Shown here piece by piece: positions 1 through 12,515 of a stretch of DNA of 64,000 nt (within the stretch, counting starts at the first letter, position 1; each line of letters begins with the position of its first letter). Position numbers and translations under genes: made by a program. The notes beneath the pieces are model-generated. The model was not told the origin of the DNA. It saw nothing but the letters and a program-made list of their open reading frames with translations, and did no database searches. This DNA comes from Sialis fuliginosa (Eukaryota; Arthropoda; Insecta; Megaloptera; Sialidae): the NCBI GenBank assembly GCA_961205875.1, contig OY540812.1:28901098-28965097 (forward strand), given 5' to 3'.

Positions 1-633
1 TTTTGTACCAAAAAATATACTGTCTTTTTAATCTATCAGGGTGGCTAAGTTCTGGAAAACCAGGAAAAATCGAGGATTTTCGCTAGACAGGGAAAAGTCA
101 AAGAATTTGGTTGGAATTTATGTAACAATTCAAAAACCCTGCCGCGTTAGTTCAAATCCACATAGGGTCAATTGAGGTAAAAGTGAAACAAAATACAAAT
201 CTTTCATGTTTTTTGACAGTTAACGATACAAATTCATAATTTAATTTTTTCTACTAGATGCGCACATGAATAACAATTTTAAATAATTTCGTCATTTGAA
301 CTGTACGATACAACACGGACTTTAAAAATGAAAAAAGTGTTTCATTTTTAACCTCTAATTTGGGAAAAAGTGAAACAGGCCTCTAACTTCCATAGAAGGC
401 GTTACATTGATATTTGCTGAGTAAAAATTAAACAAGCGGTTAAAACTGCATAGGAAACATGTGTCGCACCTTACTAGGTTATGTACCCAGCATGCTAAGA
501 AATATATTAAAAGTTTATGGGAATCACAAAAAAAACTCAGAATATGTATGAAAATAATATATTGTTGTAAACAGAAAATTCGTTATTAATAATATAAAAT
601 TTACAATGTCTACTATTAAGATCATTCTACATA

Positions 634-859
634 CACTGGTAGAAACGATAACTTGGGCCAAGAAATCATTGTTTTATATACATATAACGAAAACAATATT
701 TTCTTAATATAAGTAATATACTCTTACTCCAACTATATTATTGTTGGAAAAAAACAATATTACAGTTGGATTAAGAGTATATTACTTATATTAAGAAAAT
801 ATTGTTTTTGTTATATATAAAACAATGATTTCTTAGCTCAAATCAATTTTTTACCTGTG
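634..859. mobile_element. Palindromic TA-flanked MITE (226 bp)
   Basis: Nearly the whole element is one hairpin: CACTGGTAGAAACGATAACT on the left pairs with the right end that reads CACAGGTAAAAAATTGATTT in reverse complement, and the inner arms around ATATTTTCTTAATATAAGTA pair at about 690-740 and 755-810. TA stands on both sides, as in Tc1/mariner-type MITEs. A diverged relative lies at 18407-18557. Confidence 0.75.
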
Positions 860-1068
860 TAGGTACATCTACAAAGTTGAAAAATATCAGATAAATATTT
901 AAACCGAAAATGAATTTTAAAAAATAATGGGGTAAAAGTGAAACATTCATCAACATTCACTGGTTTTGGAAAAAACATATTGCACTCTACCTGCAGATAC
1001 ATATTGGAACTGGAAGTACTTCTATTATATTCGCACGATCTACAGTGGATATATCTGTCTTGATTAAC

Positions 1069-1185
1069 TTATACTCTATTTCATTTAAGAATGCAGTGGT
1101 TATCTTGGTTTTTGACGGTAAAATGCACGATTCGTACCGTCAAAACCCCGACAAACACTGCATTCTTAAATGAAATAGAGTATAA
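1069..1185. repeat. Perfect 30-bp inverted repeat with inner hairpin
   Basis: Positions 1069-1098 are the exact reverse complement of 1156-1185 (key part ATTTCATTTAAGAATGCAGT). Between them TTTTTGACGGTA and TACCGTCAAAA form a second hairpin. Function unknown. Confidence 0.85.
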
Positions 1186-1874
1186 ATAAGTCGCATTTGT
1201 TTTTGACTTTTTTTAAATCCATAACTTCTATTTCAGATCCATTTATTTGTAAAACAGTGCACACATATTGATAGTTAACATCTTGTTTGCCGCCTTTGAA
1301 ACTAAAATATAATCTCCGATCTTTATTTCAATCCCCGAACTATCCATCCTCACTTAATTTCCATATTCCAAAGCTACAGTAATTAAACTGGCATCAGAAT
1401 CATCTTCGATATGAATATCTTCGGTTTCTTAGTTACTTTCTTCTTGCGCTCTTGAGATTTATTTACGGGTAACTTTTTTTCTTTACTTGAGGCATCATTT
1501 ATAAGTGAACCAAATTCTTCACCTTAGCATGTGGTTCTACTTTTCTAGAATATGAATGTGAAATTGTAACTTTAATTAATATCTGAGCTATACAGACAGA
1601 AAGTTATGTGCAAAGAATTAAAATTTAATTCACACGTTTTGACATCGACTAACAGTGAAATATGTAGGGGTGACACATCACTTATTAGGCGATTCATATT
1701 TTCAGGTCGCTTTAACAAACCTTTAATGATGATGTCAGTTTTTATAATTCTCCTATAAACAAATTAGTTTTTTAGTTGCAAGCTTGTTTCACTTTTACCC
1801 CATTTTTTTCGTGTTTCATATTTACCCCACTCGACCCTATGTTGAAATATCCCTCAACTGACACAGACTCTTAA

Positions 1875-1925
1875 CGGTACAAAATAATTTTCATAATGTC
1901 GCCACTGTTTTAATACCGTTGATGT
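1875..1925. repeat. Fragment of the TGTCCGGTATT MITE family
   Basis: The stretch GTACAAAATAATTTTCATAA followed by CCACTGTTTTAATACCGTT matches the interior of the full copy at 52038-52371 almost base for base. Confidence 0.7.
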
Positions 1926-2128
1926 CATTTTTTCCGACAAATATCTTGGGCCATTTTTCCAGTTCACCGCCCGAAAAATTCCGCAGCTGCACGCTCGAAA
2001 ATGCCCCATTTTTAAGAATCTTCGCAAATAAAAAAGTTGTTAAACTCATAAAAAAGAAGCCACTCACGAAGTTTCAGAAATATGGTAATAAATTTACAAA
2101 AGGGTCGAGGTACTGAGGACTATTTTAT

Positions 2129-2260
2129 AACTGTCTGTTTTCACGGCTAAACCGCAGAACCGGTCTTGATGAATTTGCCAGAGATTAGCTTGCATCCTGA
2201 GTAAAACAATAGGCTACTTTGTATCCCGAAAATGAATTGTAACAGCTAGTACATAATACT
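2129..2260 (+). repeat. Short dispersed repeat (CAGCTAGT-ended family)
   Basis: Contains TTTTCACGGCTAAACCGCAG, TGCATCCTGAG, AGGCTACTTTGTATCCCGAA and ends AACAGCTAGTA, the same ordered phrases as copies at 27339-27672 and 28985-29190. Retroposon-like; short and truncated. Confidence 0.7.
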
Positions 2261-2325
2261 TATGCGAGTATAATTCTATGGTAGATGTTCCATACTGTGA
2301 ACCTGGCTGGACATATGGTACCTTC

Positions 2326-3601
2326 TAGGGCATACAAAAACCCGATAAAATTTCAAAAACCGGTTTTCGGTTTTTCATAAAGTGAAAAACCGGTTAACCG
2401 GTTTTAGTCGGGTTTTTCAATTAAGTTTAAAAAATGTTTTAAACTATTTAAATAAAATAATATTTTAATATTAAAAAAATAAAACTTATTTAACTATACC
2501 TTTTCAAGTTCAAATTGATACTATTCAATTTCAAATTGGGAATAATCAATTTCAAAATTTCAAATTGTAAATAATCAATTTCAAATTGAGACTTATCAAC
2601 TGCAAATTGGGAACTGTTAATTTTAAATTGGTAAAGATAGTTTAAAAGCTAGTATTAAAAGTGATATAGGTGAAGACAGTAAATATGACTCAAACTGAGT
2701 TTCGTTTACAGTAGCTAAAAAATATTGTACGAGAAAATATCACGAAAATTATTGTTAATTATATCCGATATGTCACTCATGATATATAATTATATGATGC
2801 ATTAATTATGATTTGATAATTTGGACAATAGTAAATAATTGAGGGCCTGATTTTAAATAAAATTAAGAAATTAAAAATATTTAATATACAATGTATGTTA
2901 ACTTAATTAATATTCGTAACAATAATAAGTTAAATAATAATTGCAACCCTATAGAAGGCTCTAGCCTGGGAGTCTAGGATTAAGGGGGATCTTGCCCGGC
3001 GAGCAAAAATAAAAATCAGCGAATGGTATATTTACGTATTTAAATTATTAATTGAATGACCGAAAAAAAGGCTGGACAAGAAAAAATTTCTTATGGGGTT
3101 CGCCAATAATTCAACAGGAGCTCGTGATAGTATGTGGAGGCCATAATTGCAGCTATAGCAAATATATTTTGTTTTATAAAACATTATATAATATTGAAAT
3201 AAATTGTTTATTTATTTTCATCTCAAATGTGGAATTTACAATTCTCAATTTGAAATTTATTATTCTAAATTTGAACTTGGAAATGGTATAATCTCCTTTA
3301 TTAACATATTATTATATACTTCAGGAATGACCCTCAAATTCCATTTACTCCGCTATAATATTTTTATTTACACATTACGCGTTATTTTATAGATGCCCCC
3401 CTTTTTTAATTTAAATAAATTCACAACATAAATACTTCATGAATAACAGTAAAAAAATAAAATTATGTCACTTAAAGAAACAAAAAAATATATATATAAT
3501 TGACTTTCGGTTTTTCGGGAAAAACCCGGTTTTACGGTTTTGGTAAATTTTAACAAAAAACCGGTTAACCGGTGTCGGTTAAAACCGGTTTACATGCCCT
3601 A
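2326..3601. mobile_element. Non-autonomous hAT element (1276 bp)
   Basis: Ends TAGGGCATACAAAAACC and (reverse complement) TAGGGCATGTAAACCGG are flanked by the same 8-bp target copy GTACCTTC at 2318-2325 and 3602-3609. Both subterminal regions carry AACCGGTTAACCGG palindromes, likely transposase-binding repeats. The interior is very AT-rich with several short lines of AAATTGGGA-like repeats near 2510-2630; no transposase frame is visible. Confidence 0.92.
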
Positions 3602-3662
3602 GTACCTTCCATAGTGTGAATCTCCACTCCTCAAAGCCCCTATATAAAAGGCTATAGTCGGG

Positions 3663-3965
3663 TAAGCATGCAAAACATGCCTCTATATAGATTTGGCTGT
3701 TTTTTTTTTGAAGTCACATTCTATTTATCTTTCTATCTAACCAATTATTAGCTTCCAAAAATTTAGTTTTCGAAAAAAACTTTTTTTTTTTTTTTTTAAT
3801 TTTTTTTGATAATTGTCAATCTAAATTGATGGTGCTTGTGATTGACAGATTATCAAAAAATCAAAAAAAAAATGTTTTTTTTCGAAAACTAAATTTTTGA
3901 AATAAAATAGAATGTGACAAAAAAAAATCAGCCGAATCTATGTAAAAGCATATTTTGCATGCTTA
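3663..3965. repeat. Fold-back inverted repeat (303 bp)
   Basis: TAAGCATGCAAAACATGC at the left pairs with GCATATTTTGCATGCTTA at the right, and the inner parts CCAAAAATTTAGTTTTCGAA and TTCGAAAACTAAATTTTTGA are reverse complements. Runs of A and T fill the middle. Probably a MITE; target duplication not clear. Confidence 0.75.
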
Positions 3966-5219
3966 GCCTTTGTACAACTGTCATTTAATATAGAACATCA
4001 ACATATTCTTCTGAAATCCACAAAGAATTCCATGTATTTAAGTCATACTGCAAAATGCCCTTTCAATGTAAGTACCACCAAACACGAAGCTCTTCTGTAT
4101 AGAGTACCTAGTGTGGAGCGAACGTGTGGAGAATTCAATATGGTTGAAACCTTTTGAACGCATCCCGGCGGACAGTTCTCATACAGCACCATCTATCGGC
4201 AGATGCCAAAATGAGTTATGGACCGTTTGAGAAAGAGAAAAGTAGTACGGGACCGTTTTATATATTTTGGACGTTCGTACACAAGGGATGAACGATGTTG
4301 TTGTACAATGTTGTTGGTACATATATTTATGAGTTGTATGTTAAATTTATTTGGGATATGATTTATTGATTTTGTATGTAACTTGTTTGTTGTTAACTTA
4401 ATGTAGTCGACTCGTCTCGACTTCTGTAACTTAAATCTCGTCTCTGTTTCGAATTTTATAACTGGCAGTCTCATTTCGTGGAAATTGAAACCAAGTCATC
4501 GAGATTTTTATCAGTTTCGAGTGATTTTTTTCGATCTATCCCATTAATAACACAGAACTTTTTCGAGGACCATTATATATATATGTATTGTGAGACACTG
4601 GATTCGAATTGAGGTCATTTTGAAAATAACCTCGAACATTGAGGTTATGTTCAAAACGAATCAGATGAGGTGCTATTTTGACCTCAAATTTGGATTAAGT
4701 GCCTCAAAATACATAGAAATAGAACTGTCACTAAAAAAATTAATTAAATTATTCATTTAAAATTGAATCAAATTGTTAAAATAGAAATATGGTTCGAGTT
4801 CCGCAATTTTTGAAAATAATGTAAGGGTTCCGCGACAAAATAAGCTTAGGAGTCACAGCTCTATGCATTAAAACAGTGGTTCTTGAATTTACTAAAACGC
4901 AGGTATTTTTAGTAGCGTAAGTATATAGTTTTTTATTTATTCTAAAAAAATAACGATAATTCTGTGCAACCCTGTCTCGCCAATGCCAGGGTTCTAATTA
5001 TCAAGCCACGCCAGAGTTCAAGCTAGTCTCTATGTAAATTAGTCACGCCGTTTTGTTAAACTAATTTTAATATGAAAACTTCATCAATTAGCGACGATAT
5101 CTGAAAAAATACATAATATATAAATATACCTAACTAGCAGTTTTTTTAAATCCCATAGTTTTTACATCAATATTGATTGATTTATTTATATCTAATAGTT
5201 GATGAATAAATATTATGGC
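3966..5219. other. No gene or clear element seen
   Basis: AT-rich presumed intron or flank. A short imperfect inverted repeat with GAGGTCATTTTGAAAATAAC and AACCTC/GAGGTTATG phrases sits at 4610-4690. Nothing else could be supported. Confidence 0.5.
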
Positions 5220-5649
5220 AGGTGTCATAGCGCATTTTTGACGTCACGCCTATGTAAACACTCCTTGTTCCATCACTAACGTTTCTCGGTTTTAGTTTTG
5301 GTAACACAAAACTGAGCAAATTGATAATTTAAAATCACAAAATAATTTATAAACAGTGCAGATATTAATGAAACAAAAAAATTACTAAGGCGTGACATAA
5401 TTCACTCTTATTGATGTTTCATGAAACATGGCAGATTGCCGTATTTTGTGGTTTTATTTTAACAAAAATTATATTAATCTCGCTTTTAATATAATAATAA
5501 ATACATCTTTTTAACCTATTCATTATTTCATTTATACTTTGTTATTGGCATCATGCCTATTATTAAAGGGTTAAGAAAATTACACAGTTACCTTTAGAGG
5601 TAAAAAATAAATCATATCATACTTCCGCCATTGTCATTCATGACACCTA
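5220..5649. mobile_element. MITE copy 1, AGGTGTCAT family
   Basis: Starts AGGTGTCATAGCGCATTTTT and ends GTCATTCATGACACCT, a short terminal inverted repeat. Its first 350 bases match 36244-36640 in the same order (GACGTCACGCCTATGTAAAC, TTTGGTAACACAAAAC, CAAACATGG/GAAACATGG, GGCATCAT.CCTATT). Two CRE-like TGACGTCA sites come with the repeat. Confidence 0.75.
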
Positions 5650-6110
5650 TTGTGAAGGAAGAAGAAAACTGTATTCTAAATAACAAGATCTCACACGAAA
5701 CCGCGACTTTTCTTACTGAATGACTTAAAGAGGAGGGTCCTTTGATATATTACGAGCATTTCACATCTTTATGAATACCACGGCATTGTCAAAGAAAATA
5801 CTGCTGTCATTTCAGCGCGAGACACAATTTCTCAAAAAACCGCAAAATCACGAGAAAATATAGACAAGAATATTATGTCTATATAAATCTATATTTAGTA
5901 TTCACTTCTGACGTCACGGAAAATGTTAATATTGGCATTGAAAGTTACGCTTGACATTAAGTAAATACAACTATGATTAATATACTTTGATAAAATTATT
6001 TAAATGTTTAAAATTCTTTTTTTACTGAATACTTGTAATATGTTCTATTAATCAACGAAATTTGGTGGGTGAAAAATTTGAAAATAATTTATTCTAGAGT
6101 GGTAATATAA

Positions 6111-6573
6111 ACTAGCTGCCCACCTGCGGCTTCACCCGCATTGTATTCGTTTTTATAAACATGTATAATCTCTAATACCATTTGTACTGTTAGGTCAGAA
6201 TCTAGAACAATTCTAGCTAATTTTATTTTTAATTCTTTTTTGAACAATTTGCAAGTTTGAAACTAATTTTTTTTTAGTACCGTATTTTGTAAAAAGCTAC
6301 CATTGATACCACGGGACTTTCTTATACGGTTTACTGAATGTACAGTGTATGTGCTTATAATTATATTAAAACAATCTTTGGGCTAACTAATAAAAGATAG
6401 AAATAAATTTACAGGACATAAATTATAGATACTAAAATTCTCTATAATTTCTATCTGAATCTTTTTTTCTACTTCACCCTGTTTCAAAAATAATTTAAAA
6501 AAAACACAAAATGTTTTCAAAGTCAATCAATCTCGAATTCTACAAAAATCGAGTTAACAATATACTTACTTAT
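6111..6573. repeat. Degenerate dispersed repeat
   Basis: Begins ACTAGCTGCCCACCTGCGGC and contains ACCACGGGACTTTCTTATAC, a phrase shared with 11483-11520. These are typical of the widely scattered insect repeats that start near CTAGCTG..CCGCGGCTT. Boundaries are uncertain. Confidence 0.5.
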
Positions 6574-7790
6574 TACGGGTGTACCGAAACTGGAATTTTC
6601 AATCCCAACCGGAACCGGAATTTCCGGAATTCACAAAAAAATCTGTCCAGAACCGGAATTTGTTTAAAAACGTTCTATTTTAATTAATAATAATAATTAA
6701 AATAATATATGTATGGTTTTTTACATAGATTATTATCTTAAATTAATATTTTAATGGTATTTCTTAAATAGATTATGTAGACCAAGGATATATGGGGCCA
6801 GTCCGACCAGTGGGCCCAGTTATATCTAGTTTTTTTTTTCCTAAAAGTTTTTCTCCATGTAGCCATCCGCCGCCCCTTCTGAACTGGAACCCAGAGCAGT
6901 CGCCCAGCCTCCCTCCCTAAAGCCAGCATTGCTGTTATACATTAACAAAATAAGCAACGAATTTTAATAAATATAAAAATTTTAAACATCAAGTATTCTT
7001 TTTTCCAAAGCTTACTTGACTTTTTAATATTGCACTCGAGTGATTGTTGTAGTTTTACAAAAACATTTTAGTTTTCCATGGCAATTGTGATTTTAATTCA
7101 ATAATGAATAAAATGCGTTGTATCTTTATTATGAATTGTTTTATTATCGAAAATACGAAAAGCTTTGTGATCATTTTTTAAAGAAAAATTGTTCTATGAT
7201 TTCAAAATTTTCACTCGATCTTTCTTTTTATAATCGGTTTAGTATTAATAACTTTTTTAATACTAAACCGATTATAAAATTTCATAACTGTTTCACAATG
7301 GGTTCTCAAAATATTAAATAAAAACTAATTTTAGACAAAATATTTGAGAGTCTGTAGTTCTCTTGCGAAGAATTTCCGGAAACATGTTCTTGAAATATTT
7401 TGCTCGATCTGTTCAAATTTATTTCACCTGATATGACCCTGTATAATTAAACAGTTCAATGTCCGTAATATAATGGCATGTTTGTTAATATATCATTATA
7501 AAAAAAATTACTTATTTTTTAAGGTCAATTAATGTTATAATTACAATCATACTTTTGCTGCACAAAATGTTAAAAAACGGCATTTGTGTTATGAAATGAT
7601 TGTTTCCATTAAAATGTTTGCTAATAAAATATTGTTATACATCACAATTATTATATTTATCTTTGATTTTTTAAACAAATACAACGTATATTATTTATGA
7701 ATTTCTTAGTAGTATTCATTAATACAATTTAAAAATTCCGGAAAATCCGGCCGGAACCGGAATAAAATCGAGAATTCCGGTACACCCCTA
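6574..7790. mobile_element. Non-autonomous hAT element (1217 bp), GGTGTACCGG family
   Basis: Ends TACGGGTGTACCGAAACTGG and (reverse complement) TAGGGGTGTACCGGAATTCT are flanked by an exact 8-bp duplication TTACTTAT (6566-6573 and 7791-7798). Subterminal CCGGAACCGGAATT repeats occur at both ends. Inside is a small inverted repeat ATAATCGGTTTAGTATTAAT at about 7232-7275. A shorter relative in opposite orientation is at 33356-33720. Confidence 0.92.
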
Positions 7791-7798
7791 TTACTTAT

Positions 7799-8867
7799 AT
7801 TATCTTTATTTAATACATATGGTCGTATAAGTAAGTAAAAATTGACAATTTTGCACATTTAGTACATTAAAAAAAGATTAAAATGTATGCATTTTATAAC
7901 CAAACAATTTCATTTCATTCTTTGATATAATAAATCCATAGCTACCTATCTAGATTTAAATATTTTTTGGTACAGTTTAACCGCGCAATGCATTCTTAAC
8001 AAAGTTTATAAAATATATTTCACCGTTTACCAACAAAAGTCATTAAAATACAGTGAGCATTTGTATAATACATATAAATCAACTAAACGGTCTAATTTTA
8101 TGTTGTGTATCCTGTCAAATTAATATATTTAAATTGTTTTATGTATCTATGTACATAAGTTAACATTACGGGCCCTAACTGAATTACAAATTGAGGCGAA
8201 ACAATTAATTCTATCCATTTGTAAAGTTTCGAATAGATGTCAGGCCGAAATGGCATAAATATCAAATAAATACATCTATAACAGCTGCGAGGCTTGCTTC
8301 AAACGGGCACTGGATTTATGTGAAAATTTAAATTTCCAATTTGACGTAGGCGGTTTCTATTTGTTTATATCTACCCAGGAATTATCATGTAACTTCCAAA
8401 CACTGGTCTGCAATCAATCAATCATAAATATTCAATAATCGCCCCCCACTTTTACCACCATTCCCCACCAACCGCTCCATACAGACACGCATTTTTTTAT
8501 TGTACAATTATTTTGCATTTTTAATCAACGTTTCGTCCTCAGTTATAATGGAAAATAAAAGTTAAAAAGGCAAATCCATTACCTTTGTGTATTTCTTTAA
8601 AACGTTTGTAATGGGACGCTTCCAATTTCTAGCAAAATAATTTTCGGTTTGTATTTAAATATATCCATCATAAAAGTCATTTCGGCCCCAAAATGGGACT
8701 GAAAGTTGATATTATGGTGCATAGTGTGGCTCAATAAATAAAAGAAATTCATTAAAAAAAAGATATAACAAAATAAATAACATGGGGGGTCCTTGTTTGA
8801 ATCATCCCAGCTGTCTTTTGTCTCGTATCCACTTACCAAAAATAGTATTTATTTTCACCCCAGTATA
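7799..8867. other. No gene or clear element seen
   Basis: AT-rich presumed intron or flank, with no repeat structure I could define. Confidence 0.45.
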
Positions 8868-9716
8868 CAGGCTAAGTCATTTTAATCAACGCAGTCAAAT
8901 ATCTCGAAAAGTAAGCGAAATTGGAAAAAACGTTTCAAACAAAAGTTGCTTGGTTTCAAGGGGGCCAAACAATGGTGACCTTGCGGTTGACCTTCAAACA
9001 AAATTTCAAGGTCAACTTTAATTAATTAAATAAAAACCTGTATTTTTTATTGCACATTCGTATTCTACTTGAAAAAATTAGTATCGTTCGTAGGATTTTT
9101 TTTAATGCTTTCTTCTCTCGGTAGAGGGCACTGTAAGATTAATCAACGAACTCAAATATCTAAAAAAAAGTTGCACCTAATAGCTTATTAAAGTCAAACA
9201 TACATTTAGCATTACCCAGAAACAACGGCGAGGACGTAGTAGTTGTATGTTTCCTTTGGGGTGCTTTTTTAATGTGAGTCCCCTTGCCTCTCACATTTGG
9301 GCCTTCTACAACAGCTGCTTAAAATTACCTTTTAGCTTAACAATTGTTTCTGGGTAATGCTAAAAGTAGTTTGACTTTAATAGGCTATTAGGTGCAACTT
9401 TTTTTTCAGATATTTGACTATGTTGATTAATCTTACAGCGCCCTCTACCGAGAGAAGAAAGCATTTTTTTTTAAATTTTCCTACTAAAGATACTAATTTT
9501 TTCACGTAGAATACGAATGTGCAATAAAAAATAAAGGTTTTTATTTAAAAAATCAAAGTCGACCTTGATTTTACCTTGAAAATGGTTTGAAGGTCAACCG
9601 CAAGGTCACGATTGTTTGACCCCCTTGAAACCAAGCAACTTTTGTTTGAAACGTTTTTCTCAATTTCGCTTACTTTTCGAGATATTTGACTGCGTTAATT
9701 AAAATGACTCAACCTG
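8868..9716. mobile_element. Long fold-back element (849 bp), CAGG.TGAGTC family
   Basis: Left arm 8868-9225 and right arm 9344-9716 are inverted copies (for example AGTCAAATATCTCGAAAAGT and its complement; GACCTTGCGGTTGACCTTCA and its complement; CTCTCGGTAGAGGGC and GCCCTCTACCGAGAG) around a 118-bp loop. TA stands outside both ends. Length differs by about 15 bp and many bases differ, so it is older than the palindrome at 43450. No coding capacity. Confidence 0.88.
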
Positions 9717-9718
9717 TA

Positions 9719-10480
9719 TATTTGGGAGTGGTATTTTCTACAGTTAAAGTTTGCACGAGTATACTCGGGCGTGGTCCTTAAACGATAAATAATCAGAAAA
9801 AAACCAAAGTTGGGTTAAAATGACGTCACCAGTCAAATAAAAGAACGTATAAAATTTGATTTTTTTCCGAGATTATGGGGTTAATTTGTCTCGCGGACAG
9901 GCAAACTGACATTTTCCTAAAAATAAGTTTTTCGGATTGTAGTGGTTTTGAAACACCAAAATTGAGCAAGATTACTTTTCAACAAAAACAATGACGTGGT
10001 AAAAAGTTAAAAAAAAAGCTCTTTAGTTTCCGCGATTATCTTGAAATTAATCTTGACTTCTGGATGAAAACCGTGTCGTTTTGGTCGTTATCTCGGCCAA
10101 CATCTTCAGGACTCTCGAGAAACTATTTTGAAATGAGCCAAGATTAATGTTCTCAGTAATGCCAATAATTTTTATTAGTTTATTTTACATTTTTAATTAT
10201 TTATTTTGGCATTATTAAAATTTTAAAAGTTTTGTTTTCTCATGGACCATTAAAAAAATATTCTGTTGTAGTTCCTGTTAATTATATAAAAATAAAATTT
10301 CTATTTTCATAATACATTTTGTTTTTTAAAATCTTTTATCTTCAGAAATGTTGTTGCATAAAACATTTTTGTTAATTATTATTTTTCAGTGTCATTTTTT
10401 ACACACATTTTTCGTTAGTTTAATTCCGTTCTGTTTTTATATTAATTATACATTTTTTTTTAATTCTTTTAAATATTCGC
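9719..10480. other. No gene or clear element seen
   Basis: Some mixed-composition sequence at 9740-10145 (CACGAGTATACTCGGGCGTG, TTATCTCGGCCAACATCTTC) looks like repeat DNA but I could not find a partner or ends in this window. Confidence 0.4.
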
Positions 10481-12000
10481 GCCGAGACGTCCCTACAGAG
10501 ACGAGACTCAGTTATAAATCCTTGTCTTGTCTCGTCTCGTACAAGCATTTTTTCTTGTAAGTATCAATAAAATAAAAATATTTTTACAAAAAACAAATAT
10601 GGTATAATTTATACTTTCTTTGATTCAGAAAATTGTAGGAGATAAAAATACTTTCAAAATTATAAATATGTCATTAAAATCATTGATTAAAAACATTAAT
10701 ATTACATTCATTCTGAAAGATGTATTATTTAATTTTGCTTTAAATACATTTAAAAAACAACATATTATGTATACAAACTTACTTAAAGCATACTAAAAAT
10801 CTTTTAGCATCTGTGTATCTTTTTTGGCGGCTTATATTTAAAGTAATGTAAAGAAATTTAAAATGTTTACATCATACACATATTTTACACTTTACGTCTG
10901 AAGATTGTACTTTTAAAAAGCATAAATTGTTAACTTTATGAGACTGTTTCAATCATTTTACGTTTATATTTTTATCCAAGTGGCCAGTCGAAGAGAAAAG
11001 GGATTAAACTATGAAAATATATTATACAAAATTACCGATCGTAATTTTGGGAAGAGATTATGTATAAATACTTTTATATATGTTGTGGTTTTATATTTAT
11101 CAAATCGTTTTTGATTTTAAAACAATGTTCTTCTTTAAATTATATGTTAGTAATATTAGATACCACCTACTTATTTTATAAAAGTCACATACTCATTTTT
11201 CATGACGTTAGTGATATGAAAAGTATTGGTTTTGGTTGAGAAATATAGAGTGCATGCCGAAATGAGATTTTTCTTGAGATTGAGACTGTGACGTGAATGC
11301 TTTAAATTCAGACGAGATCGTCTGAAGGTTTGACAAGACAATATAAATTTTATTTAGGTATAAGTCTCGTCGAGAGTCTCGATTTTAAAAGATTATCAAT
11401 AATGAGTAAAAATTGACTATTTGATACTAATTTTTAAATGAATGATTAAAGTTAAAAATATTATTCGTTTTTTACACAAGTCTGCCATTGGAGCCACGGG
11501 ACTTTCTTATACGTAATACTAACAAATTAATAAAATAAAGATTGAAAGAATATAGAATAAAAATTAATAGTACATAAATTATAAAAAATAATATTCTCTA
11601 CTAACTAATTTTTTATAATTTCAATATTTTTTTCTAAATAAATAGAACATAAATTATAAATAATAATATCACTTACAATTTTTAATTTGGACATTTTTTT
11701 TTTAAATCAACATAACTGTAAACATCCGTATCCGGTTAAAAGATCGTTTTCAAAAATAGTAAGTTTTCTTCCCAGATAAAAATTAATCGTAAATATAAAA
11801 TTTCACCCTTCTACGATTTGTCGTGTTTGAGTTACAGCGTCTACAGACCGACACACAGACATCATGGCGAAAATAGTCAGAATGGATTCAGGAATGGATA
11901 ATTCCATCAAAATCCGGATTTTATATATTATATATTTTTTTTTTTTATAAAAATTCTCGGTCACGGTCACTTGTATGAGACGAGATAAAATGACTTAATT
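10481..12000. repeat. GAGACGAGAC-motif repeat region
   Basis: Clusters of GAGACGAGAC and its complement occur at 10485-10550, 11255-11380 and 11960-11990, and again at 55720-56125. Such clustered short motifs usually mark hAT-type subterminal regions; I could not identify exact ends. An ACCACGGGACTTTC-type dispersed repeat (compare 6111) is embedded at 11483-11900. Confidence 0.45.
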
Positions 12001-12063
12001 TTTCACGAAACAAAAGTGTCTAAACTAGCTGAATGATCTCAAAAACATCTAGTTAACAATATA

Positions 12064-12511
12064 AGGTATTGGCACCAGTCTTGGATATGACCTCAGTAAT
12101 GGCTATTTTTAAATTAAATATACTAAATTAGAAATATTTGTTGATATTTGATTACTACCATCTCCGAATATTAATATATTTAACTGTCTTACAGCGTGAT
12201 TTGATGACAATCGGCCAATAGGTGTCAAAATCATAGTACTATTCATTTTGTAATCATTAGCAAGTGTCCATCACTGTGGGCTCATTAGTGGTTTTACCTT
12301 ATCCATTACTGGAGAAAAAACATAAACAAAATAAAAGGCTATAATTTGAAAAAAGAAACTATATTTACAGACTTTGGTAATTAAATTAATTAAATAAAGA
12401 GTTACTTGTTTCATTAGGAGCATGAGTTCATAAGAATTATAAAAAAGAAGCCCGTCAATCACAAAATCAGTAAACCTTGCTCTTGTAGCGGCCATAATTG
12501 GTGCCAGTACC
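12064..12511. mobile_element. MITE copy 1, AGGTACTGGCACCA family
   Basis: Ends AGGTATTGGCACCAGTC and (reverse complement) AGGTACTGGCACCAATTATG, with TA on both sides. Interior phrases (ATTTGATGACAATCGGCCAA, TTATCCATTACTGGAGAAAA, CATGAGTTCATAAGAATTAT) recur in copies at 14184, 39523, 51633, 56394 and 60746. Orientation is opposite to the copy at 14184. Confidence 0.85.
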
Positions 12512-12515
12512 TTAT

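Larger units (their letters stand above)
161..1841. mobile_element. Inverted-repeat element with GGGTAAAAGTGAAAC termini
   Basis: The ends CATAGGGTCAATTGAGGTAA and (reverse complement of the right end) CATAGGGTCGAGTGGGGTAA are inverted repeats. The phrase GGTAAAAGTGAAAC recurs inside at about 177, 930 and, inverted, 1785. No coding frame is visible, so this is a non-autonomous or decayed element of about 1.68 kb. A target duplication could not be read. It carries the nested MITE at 634-859 and the small hairpin at 1069-1185. Confidence 0.6.
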
